Of a stretch of 64,000 nucleotides of DNA, positions 17,085-26,521 are shown piece by piece; position 1 is the first letter of the stretch, and every line of letters starts with the position of its first letter. Both the position numbers and the translations under genes were made by a program. The notes under the pieces were generated by a model. That model had not been told where the DNA came from. It was given only the letters and a program-made list of their open reading frames with translations, and did not search any database. Origin of the DNA: JALZOC01 sp035758845 (GTDB lineage Bacteria > Acidobacteriota > Vicinamibacteria > Vicinamibacterales > 2-12-FULL-66-21); the NCBI GenBank assembly GCA_035758845.1, contig DASTVZ010000088.1, forward strand, positions 14,087 to 78,086, read 5' to 3'.

Positions 17085-17987
17085 ATGATCTCCGGGCGCC
17101 GGCGATCGGTGATCTTTTTCACCGTTTTCGGTATCTGCCTCGTTGCCATCGCTGTCGCACTCAACGTCAGCTGGATTGTTCTGAACTGGCGCATGGGAGT
17201 GCTGGCAATCCTGGGGGCCATCCTCTTCTGCCTGATCATCGCGGGCATGGTGCTGAACACCATTTTTCTCGTCCGCGAAATCCGCCGCAACGAGCAGAAG
17301 GATTCGTTTCTCAATGCCGTGACCCACGAGTTGAAGACTCCGGTCGCGTCGATCCGCCTGTATCTGCAGACGCTGCAGGCGCGGGAACTCGATGCCGAGA
17401 AACGCAAGGAGTTCTATCGCATCATGCTCGAGGACAGCGATCGATTGCTCCATACCATCGAGCAGGTCCTGCGCGCGGGCAGCACCCGTTCGCGATTCCG
17501 GCGCGAGGCGCGCAACCGAGTCGATCTCGGCGAGATCGCGCGTGAATGCGTCGACCTCGCGCGCACCCGCTTTCACCTCGATGAACATTCCCTGGCATTC
17601 GAGAATCGAGCCGGTGCGGCCGCTGTCGTGCTTGGCAACATCGAGGAACTCAAGGCCGCGGTGTGGAACTTGATCGACAACGCGGTGAAGTACTCGAGCC
17701 CTGAAATCCGCGTCCGCGTCGAACTCGAGGAGCTCGCACCAGATCGCGTCGCAGTACGGGTGGTCGATCGCGGAATTGGAATCGCGTCGACGGAGCTGAA
17801 ACGCATCTTCCGCCGGTTCTATCGCACGCCGGCGCTCGGAGCGGTTCGCGCCAAGGGGAGCGGCCTCGGTCTCTTCATCGTCCGCTCGGTTGCGCGCAAC
17901 CATGGCGGTCGTGCCTACGCCGAGAGCGCCGGTGCCGGGCAAGGCAGCCGCCTCACCATCCTGCTGCCCAAAGCGCCAGGAATCTGA
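17085..17987 (+). CDS. sensor histidine kinase
   Basis: 300 residues. Two membrane spans (about 7-30, FFTVFGICLVAIAVALNVSW; about 43-63, AILGAILFCLIIAGMVLNTI) with almost no loop between them, so there is no periplasmic sensor domain. The HisKA box has the phospho-acceptor in NAVTHELKTPVAS, followed by an HATPase_c with N box (AVWNLIDNAVKYSS), G1 (VVDRGIGIAS), F box and G2 (GSGLGLFIVRSVARNHGG). It should phosphorylate the response regulator whose GTG starts one base after its stop. The signal is unknown and probably sensed within the membrane. Confidence 0.92.
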   Translation: MISGRRRSVIFFTVFGICLVAIAVALNVSWIVLNWRMGVLAILGAILFCLIIAGMVLNTIFLVREIRRNEQKDSFLNAVTHELKTPVASIRLYLQTLQARELDAEKRKEFYRIMLEDSDRLLHTIEQVLRAGSTRSRFRREARNRVDLGEIARECVDLARTRFHLDEHSLAFENRAGAAAVVLGNIEELKAAVWNLIDNAVKYSSPEIRVRVELEELAPDRVAVRVVDRGIGIASTELKRIFRRFYRTPALGAVRAKGSGLGLFIVRSVARNHGGRAYAESAGAGQGSRLTILLPKAPGI

Positions 17988-17988
17988 C

Positions 17989-18681
17989 GTGCAACGCGTC
18001 CTCATCGTCGAAGACGAGCTTCACCTGGCCGATGGCCTGCGATTCAATCTCGAGGCCGAAGGCTACGCAGCTGAAGTCGTCGAGACCGGTGAAGGCGCAC
18101 TCCAGTTGCTGCGCGCAAGCGACCGGCGCTTCGATCTCGTCGTGCTCGACGTGATGTTGCCGGGGAAGGATGGTTTTGAGGTGGTCGCGGAGCTGCGCGC
18201 GGAGCGCCAGTTCGTGCCCGTACTGATATTGACCGCGCGAGGCCGTCCCGAAGACGTGCTGAGGGGATTCGCTGCGGGTGCCGACGATTACCTGCCCAAA
18301 CCGACCGAGCTCGCCATTCTGCTCGCCAGGATCGGCGGTTTGTTGCGCCGATCGGGTTGGCTGCGCCGCGCGCAGGACCAATACACGTTCGCCGGGAAGA
18401 CGATCGATTTCGACTCGCTCGAACTGCGCGTCGGCGACCGCACGTTACCGCTGACGCTCATGGAAGCGAACCTGCTGCGGTATCTCATCGCACAGGAGGG
18501 AAAGGCGGTTTCGCGCAAGGCAATGCTCGAAGACGTCTGGGGCGTGCGCGAAGATACCGACACCCGGGCCATCGACAACTTCATCGTCCGTTTGCGGCGA
18601 CATATCGAGACGGAGCCTGGCCGTCCGAAACATCTGCTCACGGTCAGGAGTGTCGGCTACAAGTTCGTCGCAGACCCCTAA
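17989..18681 (+). CDS. OmpR-family response regulator
   Basis: 230 residues from GTG 17989, one base after the kinase stop; longer readings translate kinase sequence. The receiver domain has VLIVEDE at the N-terminus, the phospho-accepting Asp at about residue 54 (VVLDVMLPGKDGFEV), Thr in ILTARGR and Lys in DDYLPKPTELAILLAR. The winged-helix DNA-binding domain ends with AIDNFIVRLRRHIETEPGRP and TVRSVGYKFVADP. It forms a two-component pair with the kinase at 17085. Targets are unknown; the adjacent desaturase is a candidate by position only. Confidence 0.93.
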   Translation: MQRVLIVEDELHLADGLRFNLEAEGYAAEVVETGEGALQLLRASDRRFDLVVLDVMLPGKDGFEVVAELRAERQFVPVLILTARGRPEDVLRGFAAGADDYLPKPTELAILLARIGGLLRRSGWLRRAQDQYTFAGKTIDFDSLELRVGDRTLPLTLMEANLLRYLIAQEGKAVSRKAMLEDVWGVREDTDTRAIDNFIVRLRRHIETEPGRPKHLLTVRSVGYKFVADP

Positions 18682-18684
18682 GGG

Positions 18685-20001
18685 TTATTGGTGATCACGG
18701 CGCGTCCTGCGTCTTCCTCGCCGGCGGCGACGCCGACGCGCAACGGGAGTGAACGCGGGAGCGGATTCATCGCCGGAGACGTGAACGTGTTCGCGCGGTT
18801 CAGCCTGCAATGCGCGCCAGTGAGCGACGACATCAGGCCGGTCGCCGTGAATCTCGAGCCAGGTGAGGGCCTCGGTAAGCACTGCACGATGGAGCAGTCC
18901 TCGCTGGGCGCGCGCCGACGCCTGTGTGTCCAGGAGGCGCGACTGCAAAGCGAGGATCTGTTGCAGCCGCTCCACGTCGCGCCGGGCGATGGGAAGCAGA
19001 CCCAGCTCGATTCGTCGTTCGAGTGCGTCGGCGGAGAACCGCCGTCGCGCCACGAGCCCGAGTGGCTGCAACAACGTCCCCGCGAGGATCGCGTTGGTGA
19101 GAGACTCTGGAGCGCCGTCAAAACGCGCGCGGTACGCATCGAGCGCGGCAATCGAATGCCACACTGCATCGGATGCTCCAGCGAGTTCTGGTGTAATCGC
19201 CTTCAACAAACCGGTCGTGCGGAGCTGCTTGAACGCTTCCTGCGCGTGTCCCGACCGCAGGATCTTGTAGTACTCCTCGAGCAGCCGGGCTGGCGCACTC
19301 CGCGCGATCTCGTGTCGATGCCCGGTAATCGCATCCAGAATTGGCTGGTCGATGGAGAACTGCAGCCGCGCTGCCAGGACGACGGCACGGAGCATGCGGA
19401 CTGGATCCTCGAGGAACCGTACTTCGGGATCGCCGATGCATCGGATGATCCGCGAGTCGAGATCGTCGAGGCCGCCGACATAATCGATGATCGAGAACGT
19501 CCCGATGTCGTAGAAGAGCGCATTGACGGTGAAATCCCGGCGAAACGCGTCTTCCTCGGGAGTCCCGTATGTATTGTCGCGGTGAATGAAGTGGTCGTCG
19601 GCCCGCCGGCGTGGCGTGACGCTTTCAACGTCGCTATTGCCTCCACCTGCGGCATCGTCGGCCGCTTCCATCTCCGGAGTGACCGGAGTCGCCGGCATCT
19701 GCCGGCGGAACGTTGCCACCTCGATTGTTTTCGTTCCGAACTTGACGTGAGCCAAGCGGAAACGACGCCCGATGATCCAGCAATTGCGAAAGAGCTTTTT
19801 GACTTGATGCGGATGGGCCGAGGTCCCGATATCGAAGTCTTTCGGCCGCCGGTTGAGCAGCAGATCGCGAACACTTCCGCCCACGAGGTACGCTATGTAG
19901 TGGTGTTCGTGGAGCCGATACAGAACTTTGAGCGCGTCGGGATCGACAACGCTGCGCGAGATCGTGTGTTCCGCTCTGGGAACGATGGTCGGCTCCGCCA
20001 T
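18685..20001 (-). CDS. pcnB: PcnB-type polynucleotide adenylyltransferase / CCA-adding-like
   Basis: 438 residues. Class II nucleotidyltransferase with GGSVRDLLLNRRPKDFDIGT, which carries the two catalytic Asp residues, followed by FRLAHVKFGTKTIEVATF with the third. The RRDFTVNALFYDI and DPVRMLRAVVLAARL motifs complete the head and neck. Motif spacing favours bacterial poly(A) polymerase over CCA tRNA nucleotidyltransferase, but the two are hard to separate by eye. The C-terminus is an Arg-rich tail (RRRRRRGRRRTRRDHQ), as is common in PcnB. It converges on the response regulator with 3 bases between stops. Confidence 0.82.
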   Translation of the reverse strand: MAEPTIVPRAEHTISRSVVDPDALKVLYRLHEHHYIAYLVGGSVRDLLLNRRPKDFDIGTSAHPHQVKKLFRNCWIIGRRFRLAHVKFGTKTIEVATFRRQMPATPVTPEMEAADDAAGGGNSDVESVTPRRRADDHFIHRDNTYGTPEEDAFRRDFTVNALFYDIGTFSIIDYVGGLDDLDSRIIRCIGDPEVRFLEDPVRMLRAVVLAARLQFSIDQPILDAITGHRHEIARSAPARLLEEYYKILRSGHAQEAFKQLRTTGLLKAITPELAGASDAVWHSIAALDAYRARFDGAPESLTNAILAGTLLQPLGLVARRRFSADALERRIELGLLPIARRDVERLQQILALQSRLLDTQASARAQRGLLHRAVLTEALTWLEIHGDRPDVVAHWRALQAEPREHVHVSGDESAPAFTPVARRRRRRRGRRRTRRDHQ

Positions 20002-20009
20002 CGTCGCAA

Positions 20010-20018
20010 ATTATAGCA
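20010..20018 (-). promoter_or_regulatory. extended -10 promoter of pcnB
   Basis: On the - strand TGCTATAAT: a perfect TATAAT (20015-20010) with the extended TGN. The last T is nine bases before the ATG, so the leader would be about two bases. There is no Shine-Dalgarno. Confidence 0.6.
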
Positions 20019-20090
20019 TCACCGTCCGAGTGGTCGCGAGTAACTGACTGATAGTCAGGTAGTTAGCGCGGCATTGCCAACGATGTTACG

Positions 20091-20900
20091 ATGACCACAA
20101 TGCGCGGGCTTTGCCATTCGATCGTTGTGCTGGTTCTTACCGCAGGGCCGCTATATGCCGCCGATCCCTTGTCGGACGCACGGCGTCTCTACAACCAGGG
20201 GCAATTCGATGCCGCCGAACAGGCGGCCCGGGAGGCGGCACGGTTCCCAGCGACAGCGGACGGGGCCCGCGTCGTGCTCGGAAGAATTCAGCTCGAGCGA
20301 TATCGACGCACTCCCGCGGCGGCCGACCTGTCGGGTGCGATTGCGACATTGCGCGACGTCGATACGAAGCGGCTGGATGCACGCGAGCGCATCGAGCTCG
20401 CGATTGGTCTGGCCGAGGCACTGTATCTCGAGGATCGATTCGGCGCCGCGGCAACCTTCTTCGAGTCGCTGCTCGACGACTCTGATGCGCTGGGCGCGGG
20501 GGCGCACGAACGGGTGCTCGATTGGTGGGCGACCGCCACAGATCGCTACGCCCAGCTGCGGCCGGTGGGCGAGCGCGCGGAGATTTACCGTCACATCTCC
20601 ACACGGATGGCGCATGAAATCTCCCGCGATCCGGGATCGCATCCGGCTGCGTACTGGCTGGCAGCGTCGGCGAGAGGCGCCGGCGAGCCCGAGCGGGCGT
20701 TAAACGAAGCAACCGCCGCGTGGGTTCGCGCACCGCTCGCACGCGACGGCGGAGTCGCGCTGCGTGCCGATCTCGACCGGCTTGTGGTGCAAGGCATTCT
20801 GCCGGATCGCGCAAACCGTCTTCAAATTCGCGATTCCACGCAGGCGCTGGCCGGGATGGTGGGTGAGTGGGAGGCCTTTAAATCTGCGTGGGCCAGGTGA
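20091..20900 (+). CDS. secreted TPR-like protein of unknown function
   Basis: 269 residues. The N-terminus is a signal peptide (MRGLCHSIVVLVLTAGPLYA, cut near AAD); ATG 20091 and ATG 20100 both fit. The mature part is alpha-helical with TPR-like pairs (DARRLYNQGQFDAAEQAARE, RIELAIGLAEALYLEDRFGA, WLAASARGAGEPERALNEAT). No catalytic motif is visible. It probably acts as a periplasmic scaffold. It is convergent with polA, with eight bases between the stop codons, and divergent from pcnB across an 89-base gap. Confidence 0.6.
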   Translation: MTTMRGLCHSIVVLVLTAGPLYAADPLSDARRLYNQGQFDAAEQAAREAARFPATADGARVVLGRIQLERYRRTPAAADLSGAIATLRDVDTKRLDARERIELAIGLAEALYLEDRFGAAATFFESLLDDSDALGAGAHERVLDWWATATDRYAQLRPVGERAEIYRHISTRMAHEISRDPGSHPAAYWLAASARGAGEPERALNEATAAWVRAPLARDGGVALRADLDRLVVQGILPDRANRLQIRDSTQALAGMVGEWEAFKSAWAR

Positions 20901-20908
20901 CGTGTCAC

Positions 20909-23626
20909 TCAGCTCTTCGCCGCTTTCCAATTCTCTCCAATGCCAACATCGACGATGAGCGGAACGCGTAACGGAACAGCGTTCTGCATGATGTCGCGGA
21001 GGGCCGCGGCGGATTCTTCGGCGGTTTCCTGCGACGCTTCGAAGAGCAGTTCGTCGTGGACCGTGAGAATCATTCGAGTCTTGCCGTCGGTAATTGTTGG
21101 CAGCGCCGCGTGCACGTCGATCATGGCGCGCTTCAGAATATCGGCCGCACTGCCCTGGATCGGCATGTTGACCGCTTCGCGTTCCGCCTGGCCGCGAATC
21201 TGAGTGTTCCGGTTCGTCAACTCCGGCACAAGCCGTCGCCGCCCGAACATCGTCTTCACCACTCCAGTCCTGCGGGCGTTTTCGAGAAGATCGTCGATGA
21301 ACTTGCGGACGGAGGGGAATCCGGCGAAGTAGGCGTTGATGAATTCCTGTGCCGCCTGCTGCGGGACGCCGATATCCTTTGCCAGGGTGAACGCCGTCTT
21401 TCCATAGAGCAGTGCGTAGTTGATGATCTTCGCCCGCCGCCGCAGCTCGTGTTCGCTGAGTCCGCTGTTGGTGCCGAAGACTTTCAGGGCAGTCCGATCG
21501 TGAATGTCTTCCCCCTTTCCGAAGGCGTCGACCAACGCCGCGTCACCCGAGAGATGCGCGAGCACTCGCAGCTCGATTTGAGAGTAGTCAGCCGAAATGA
21601 GAACGTGCCCGCGATCGGCGACGAATGCGCGCCGGATCTCTCGACCGAGTTCGGTCCGGATTGGGATGTTCTGGAGATTGGGATCGCTGCTGCTCAGGCG
21701 CCCCGTTGCCGCCACCGCCTGGTTGAAGCAGGTGTGAACCCGACCGGTGTCCGGATTCACCAGCTGCGGCAGCGCGTCGATGTATGTGCCTTTGAGTTTC
21801 TGCAGCGCCCGCCACTCCAGGATGAGCCGCGGCAAATCGTGTCCGAGTGCGAGTTCTTCGAGCACCTCCACCGCAGTCGACGCCGTCTTCGTCTTGGCGT
21901 TGCGCTTCAGCGCGGGAAGCTGCAGCTTGTCGAACAGAATCTCGGACAGCTGTTTCGGTGAATTGATGTTGAACTCTTCGCCCGCGAGTTCGAAGATGCG
22001 AGCGCTGCGGGCCGCGAGTTCCTGTTCGACATGTGTCGCCTGTTTGGAAAGAGCTGGACCATCGATTCGGACGCCAGCCCGTTCAATCGCGACCAGCACG
22101 GGAATCAACGGGAGCTCCAGATCGAGATAGAGCGTCTCGAGATCCTCGCGGCGAAGGAGGTTTCTGAGCGTTCCCGATACTTGCAGCGCGAGGTCTGCGC
22201 GCTCCCCCGCGTAGTCGAGAGCGCTTTCCGGAGCGATCTGGGCGAATGGAATCGCCTTGGCTCCTCGGCCGCAGAGATCTTCCTCACGCAATGCCTTGTA
22301 GCCACTGTGCTCGAGTGCGAGATCCTCGAGCGGATGCGACGATCGCGTCGCATCGAGAAGATAACTCGCAAGCATCGTGTCGGTCTCGATGCCGTTCAGC
22401 CGGATGCCATGTCGCTCGAGGACGATGGCATCGAATTTCAGATCGTGACCGACCTTGGCGATTGCTGGATTCTCGAGGACGTCCTTGAGAGCCGCAAGTG
22501 CATCGGGCACATCGATACCTTCGCGCGGGTCGGATACAGGTGCGTCGAACAGGTCGCTCGCCGAGTTGCGGGCCGCGAGCGGCACGTATCGCGCCTGACG
22601 AGGCCCGGTCGAGAACGCCAGCCCGACAATGCCGGCGAGCATTGACGATGGGGCGTCCGGCAGCACGCGAACGGCGAATCGCTCGACGGCGCGGAGCATG
22701 GCCGCCAGCGCGCGAACTTCGTCGAGCGTTCTCGCCAGCGCGTACTCTTTGCCGACCGAGTGCGCATCTGGCGCGTAATCCATGACCAGCGTGCGGAACC
22801 CGAGGCGCGTAAACAGCTCGAAGCAACGCTCGCGCGATGCGCCGCGATACCGCAGCGTGTCCGGCTGAAACTCCACCGGCACGTCAGTCCGAATTCTGGC
22901 GAGCTCGCGGCTCTGTCGTGCGTCCGCAGCATGGCCGAGCAGGCCTTCGCGATACCGCTTGTTCGAGATCTCTGCTGCGTGCGACAGCAGCTGCTCCAGC
23001 GAACCGTACGCGGCGATGAGATCGCGAGCGCCCTTTTCGCCGATGCCTGGCACGCCTTTGATGTTGTCGATTGAATCACCCATCAGCGCCAGCACGTCGA
23101 GCACTTGCTCTGGTGCGACGCCGAACTTTTCCTTGACGCCTCCAGCGTCGTACCACGTTCCATCGTCGCGCGGGTTGTAGACCTTGATGCCATCGTGAAC
23201 GAGCTGAAAGAAGTCCTTGTCGCCGGTGACAATCGCCACCTCAAATCCCTGTTCCGCGGCTCGCGTCGCCAGCGTCCCGATGACGTCATCGGCCTCGTAA
23301 CGCTGGTAGGTGAGAATCGGGACGCCCATCGCCTCGCAGGCCTCGTGCACCCACGGAATCTGCTCGGCGAGATCCGGAGGCATCGGAGAGCGGTTCGCTT
23401 TGTAGTCGGTCGCCATGTCCGATCGAAACGTCGGACCGGCAAGATCGAACGACGCTGCAATGTACTGCGGATGATGATCCTGAATGAGCTTTCGCAACAT
23501 CGTGACGAAGATGTAGACCGCGTGCGTCGATCGTCCTCCCGGCCCGGTCAGGCCGGATCCGCGCATGGCGTGATAGGCGCGGTACATCTGCGAGCTACCG
23601 TCGATCAAAAAAATTCGTTGGGACAT
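20909..23626 (-). CDS. polA: DNA polymerase I
   Basis: 905 residues from the ATG at 23626 (MSQRIFLIDGSSQMYRAYHA); earlier Met codons would add 81 residues unlike the family. Order: 5'-3' nuclease (about 1-300; IVTGDKDFFQLV, GVPGIGEKGARDLIAAYG), 3'-5' exonuclease fold (about 310-500), family A polymerase (about 530-905). The polymerase motifs are intact: A, DYSQIELRVLAHLSGD; B, RRRAKIINYALLYGKTAF; C, VHDELLFE. It fills gaps in repair and replaces RNA primers. The exonuclease domain has lost most metal ligands and motif B has Tyr in place of the usual Phe; both are described under findings. Confidence 0.97.
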   Translation of the reverse strand: MSQRIFLIDGSSQMYRAYHAMRGSGLTGPGGRSTHAVYIFVTMLRKLIQDHHPQYIAASFDLAGPTFRSDMATDYKANRSPMPPDLAEQIPWVHEACEAMGVPILTYQRYEADDVIGTLATRAAEQGFEVAIVTGDKDFFQLVHDGIKVYNPRDDGTWYDAGGVKEKFGVAPEQVLDVLALMGDSIDNIKGVPGIGEKGARDLIAAYGSLEQLLSHAAEISNKRYREGLLGHAADARQSRELARIRTDVPVEFQPDTLRYRGASRERCFELFTRLGFRTLVMDYAPDAHSVGKEYALARTLDEVRALAAMLRAVERFAVRVLPDAPSSMLAGIVGLAFSTGPRQARYVPLAARNSASDLFDAPVSDPREGIDVPDALAALKDVLENPAIAKVGHDLKFDAIVLERHGIRLNGIETDTMLASYLLDATRSSHPLEDLALEHSGYKALREEDLCGRGAKAIPFAQIAPESALDYAGERADLALQVSGTLRNLLRREDLETLYLDLELPLIPVLVAIERAGVRIDGPALSKQATHVEQELAARSARIFELAGEEFNINSPKQLSEILFDKLQLPALKRNAKTKTASTAVEVLEELALGHDLPRLILEWRALQKLKGTYIDALPQLVNPDTGRVHTCFNQAVAATGRLSSSDPNLQNIPIRTELGREIRRAFVADRGHVLISADYSQIELRVLAHLSGDAALVDAFGKGEDIHDRTALKVFGTNSGLSEHELRRRAKIINYALLYGKTAFTLAKDIGVPQQAAQEFINAYFAGFPSVRKFIDDLLENARRTGVVKTMFGRRRLVPELTNRNTQIRGQAEREAVNMPIQGSAADILKRAMIDVHAALPTITDGKTRMILTVHDELLFEASQETAEESAAALRDIMQNAVPLRVPLIVDVGIGENWKAAKS

Positions 23627-23704
23627 CTCGGGAGCCGTGCACAGCACGCTGCCATGGTGCACGAGCGCACTGATCAGCGGCGGGATGGTGCGGACATTCC
23701 AGTA

Positions 23705-23710
23705 TATCAT
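23705..23710 (+). promoter_or_regulatory. putative -10 box of the 23718 gene
   Basis: TATCAT (5/6) ends eight bases before ATG 23718, giving a one-base leader, although GAGGA at 23713 could also serve as a Shine-Dalgarno for a longer transcript. Confidence 0.35.
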
Positions 23711-23717
23711 TCGAGGA

Positions 23718-24503
23718 ATGTCGCTCTTCGCGCGTGCGGTCCTGCTGGCCGCCCTCGGGTGTGCCGCTGCCGGCAGTGTCGCGTGCAGAGGAGGGATCCT
23801 CGGTAAACAATACGAATACGAAGAGGATCTGTACCTGGCGCTCGACGGGACCGCCACGCTCGTCGTCAACGCATCGCTTCCCGCGCTGGTCGCGCTTCGT
23901 GGACTCGATATCGACCCCGCCCCTGCGACGCGAGTGGACCTCGACAGAATCCGCGCCGCCTATTCGTCCCCGGTGGTGGAGGTGACGCGCGTCAGTCCGC
24001 CATGGCGACGAGCAGGCCGCAGGTTTGTGCAGGTGAGATTGAACGTCCCGGATGTGCGCAAACTCAATGAAGCCGCTCCTTTCGCATGGTCACGATATGC
24101 GCTCGCCGTCCAGAATGGTCATCATGTCTTCGAACAGAAGGTCGGGGCATCCGCGTTGAAACGCGGCACGCTGCAGAACGTTGGCTGGAATGGATCCGAA
24201 GTCGTAGCGTTTCGATTACATCTGCCCAGCCGAATTCTCTGGCACAATTCGCGCGATCTCGCCACCAACCAACCGCTCGACGTGCAGCGTGGCAACATCC
24301 TCGGCTGGGAGCAGCACCTTGCCGATCGACTCGATGGCGCTCCACTGGACATCAGAGTCGAAATCGAGAGTCAGTCGATCCTGCACCGAACGCTCTGGCT
24401 TTTTGCCGGCGCGTTCCTGGCGGCCGTTGCCGTACTCGCCTCGTTGATCTGGTTGACGATGAGAAAGGGTGCCGAAGAAGCGGCTACATCGACGCGACCT
24501 TGA
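23718..24503 (+). CDS. hypothetical membrane-anchored exported protein
   Basis: 261 residues from ATG 23718, with GAGGA just upstream. The N-terminal signal (MSLFARAVLLAALGCAAAGS) ends at a Cys in GSVAC that could be lipidated, though the lipobox is weak. A long extracytoplasmic region follows, and a C-terminal membrane span (LWLFAGAFLAAVAVLASLIW) ends in a short basic tail. I do not recognise the family. It is divergent from polA (92-base gap), and its 3' end overlaps the convergent gene by 20 bases. Confidence 0.6.
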   Translation: MSLFARAVLLAALGCAAAGSVACRGGILGKQYEYEEDLYLALDGTATLVVNASLPALVALRGLDIDPAPATRVDLDRIRAAYSSPVVEVTRVSPPWRRAGRRFVQVRLNVPDVRKLNEAAPFAWSRYALAVQNGHHVFEQKVGASALKRGTLQNVGWNGSEVVAFRLHLPSRILWHNSRDLATNQPLDVQRGNILGWEQHLADRLDGAPLDIRVEIESQSILHRTLWLFAGAFLAAVAVLASLIWLTMRKGAEEAATSTRP

Positions 24504-26328
24504 GATCCTGCGTGCGCTGGTCGCCTTCCTCGATCCTGATCTTCGTCGCCCGGGTTCGGATTTGATCGAGGTAGAACGGATCGAACCATTCGCCTTGCTC
24601 GACATCCTCGACGGCGGCGATCAGATACTCGCCCGGTGGAACCGCTGACAGGTGGTAGCCGCCTGCGGCATCCGTTCGGGCGCTCACGATCTGACGCGAT
24701 TGCGGAAGCCATAGACGTTCGTCCGACGGAAACACGATCACCGCCACATCGCCCGCGGGATTGCCGCGCGCGTCGCGAACCGTGCCTTTGACGCTGCTGA
24801 CCTTGTCGGTGAAGATCACGTTCAGTCCGGTCACGTTCTCTGACTTCACTTCGATCGGCTGATCGGTAATCTCCTGCCCTTCGAGGTACACCGATTTCAT
24901 CGTCCATCCCCGAGGCGCGGATCCGCGAATCATGTACACGCCGGGCATGACACTGTTGATCGTGAATTGACCCGCCTGTCCGACATCTCCCGGTCGGCCA
25001 CCGCGCCCGCCCGGGCCGACGATCGCCGAGGCACCGAGTGCAACGGGCGTCACCCGGAATCCGCCGAACCCATCGACGGGTGGCGCGCCTGCCGCTTCGA
25101 GCGTGATCGTCCCGCCAACTTGAACACCGGGCATGGGCGCCAGAGCGACGCTCACTTCCTCTCCCGCGACGACGAGCGGCTGCACCGCCATCCGCGGCGA
25201 TCCGTTCGGTCCACCGCCGGCGCGCGCGACAATCGTGTACTTGCCAGGTGTGACGTTGGGAATAGAGAAACTGCCGTCGTCGCGAGTGGTCGTCGTGCGG
25301 AGTCCACCGCCAAGCGCGTCCGGCCCGCCACGTCCGCCGCCACGGCCGGCGAGCGCCGCGAGCGCACCGCCGAATCCACCCATTCCACCGCCGTCATCAG
25401 AAATGAGGGTCACGCTTGCCGAGCCGCCGGCGACGACTCCTCTAACCGTCGCGAACGGCACGACCTGAATTTGAAAATCAACGCCGGTGATTTCCTGGGC
25501 GGCAGCCAGCTTCACTTTTCCTGCGTCGCTCGCGCTGGTGACCCCCGGGTAGTAGGTCGGAGCATAGCCGCTCGATTCTGTCGTTTGAGCGCCACCCGGA
25601 TCGCCGAAAATCTGCCGCACTACCTGCTCGATACCGGCGGCCGTCGCACTGACGAAGTAGTCACCCGGCGGCAAACCGAAGACCCGGTACTGCCCGCGAT
25701 CGTCTGATTGATCGGCTCCTGCCGGCGTGAGCTGCTTCTGTCCGCGCACATACTGTTGCCGCAGCACGCTGACCACAGCCCGGGCCAGCGGTTCGCCTTC
25801 CTCGTCGAGCACGCGGCCGGTGACGACACCGCCGCGCGCGAGCCTGATGTCGATGTTTACCGCTTGTTGTCCGTCTGTCAGTTCCAGCGGTGTGCCACTG
25901 CCCGACGCCCGTCGCTGACCGAAGGCGCCGTTGACGTAGCCAGATTTGGTCGCGGTAATCGTGTAGGTGCCGGCCGGAAGCGCGGACACGCGATAGCGTC
26001 CCTGTTCATCGGTGCTTGCCGCACGCGGACGCCCACTCCCGCCGATCACCAGACGAGCACGTCTGAGGGGACGGCCTGTATCCGCCGCGACGACTCGTCC
26101 GGTAATGGATGCGGTTCCCGCAGGCACGGTGACGTCCCGCTGGGGTGCCGCGCCGCGGCGTCCGCCCGCAGGACCGGCTGCGCGTCCCTGTCCACGCCCC
26201 TGCGCCGGCCGGCTCTGTTCCGGGGTCGCCTGCTGTTGCGCGGACAGTGATACGGCGTACAGCGCGAGCAGGAGCGCCGTGACGCGCCATTTCAACGAAC
26301 CTGTTGCGCGTGCGAAAAATCGAACCAT
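24484..26328 (-). CDS. secreted carboxypeptidase-regulatory repeat protein
   Basis: 614 residues from the ATG at 26328, chosen because it opens a signal peptide (LKWRVTALLLALYAVSLSAQ). Several carboxypeptidase-regulatory beta-sandwiches follow, with repeated TGRVVAADTGRPLRRARLVI, TGRVLDEEGEPLARAVVSVL and KGTVRDARGNPAGDVAVIVF, each followed by GxYxxxxLPxGxY-type strands. Long Gly/Arg-rich linkers (AGPAGGRRGAAP, ALAGRGGGRGGPDALGGG) separate them. The architecture matches acidobacterial surface or periplasmic proteins that bind carbohydrate or protein. There is no barrel and no catalytic site. A TAATAT hexamer lies 12 bases before the start. Confidence 0.75.
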   Translation of the reverse strand: MVRFFARATGSLKWRVTALLLALYAVSLSAQQQATPEQSRPAQGRGQGRAAGPAGGRRGAAPQRDVTVPAGTASITGRVVAADTGRPLRRARLVIGGSGRPRAASTDEQGRYRVSALPAGTYTITATKSGYVNGAFGQRRASGSGTPLELTDGQQAVNIDIRLARGGVVTGRVLDEEGEPLARAVVSVLRQQYVRGQKQLTPAGADQSDDRGQYRVFGLPPGDYFVSATAAGIEQVVRQIFGDPGGAQTTESSGYAPTYYPGVTSASDAGKVKLAAAQEITGVDFQIQVVPFATVRGVVAGGSASVTLISDDGGGMGGFGGALAALAGRGGGRGGPDALGGGLRTTTTRDDGSFSIPNVTPGKYTIVARAGGGPNGSPRMAVQPLVVAGEEVSVALAPMPGVQVGGTITLEAAGAPPVDGFGGFRVTPVALGASAIVGPGGRGGRPGDVGQAGQFTINSVMPGVYMIRGSAPRGWTMKSVYLEGQEITDQPIEVKSENVTGLNVIFTDKVSSVKGTVRDARGNPAGDVAVIVFPSDERLWLPQSRQIVSARTDAAGGYHLSAVPPGEYLIAAVEDVEQGEWFDPFYLDQIRTRATKIRIEEGDQRTQDLKVASM

Positions 26329-26521
26329 TGCTCTCGCAGATATTAGACCCGCGCAGGCAATCTTGCGTGAAATCTGGGTGCCACCCTGAGGTGAAATTTT
26401 TGTGGCCGGCTGCCATCCAGGTGTCTCAACTCTCGGAGCGCACAAAGGCCGGCCGGGGCCCACAGGAGCACACCGTGTCGATGCCCGCGCATGAAACTAT
26501 TCATCGCAGCCAGTCGGGTGC

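Noticed and set aside
18688..20016. 442-codon open frame on + opposite pcnB
   Set aside because: It mirrors the whole pcnB gene, has no recognisable domain, and is a GC-rich antisense shadow.
23627..23869. 81-residue N-terminal extension of DNA polymerase I
   Set aside because: Low-complexity sequence antisense to the neighbouring gene; the family starts at MSQRIFLIDGSS.
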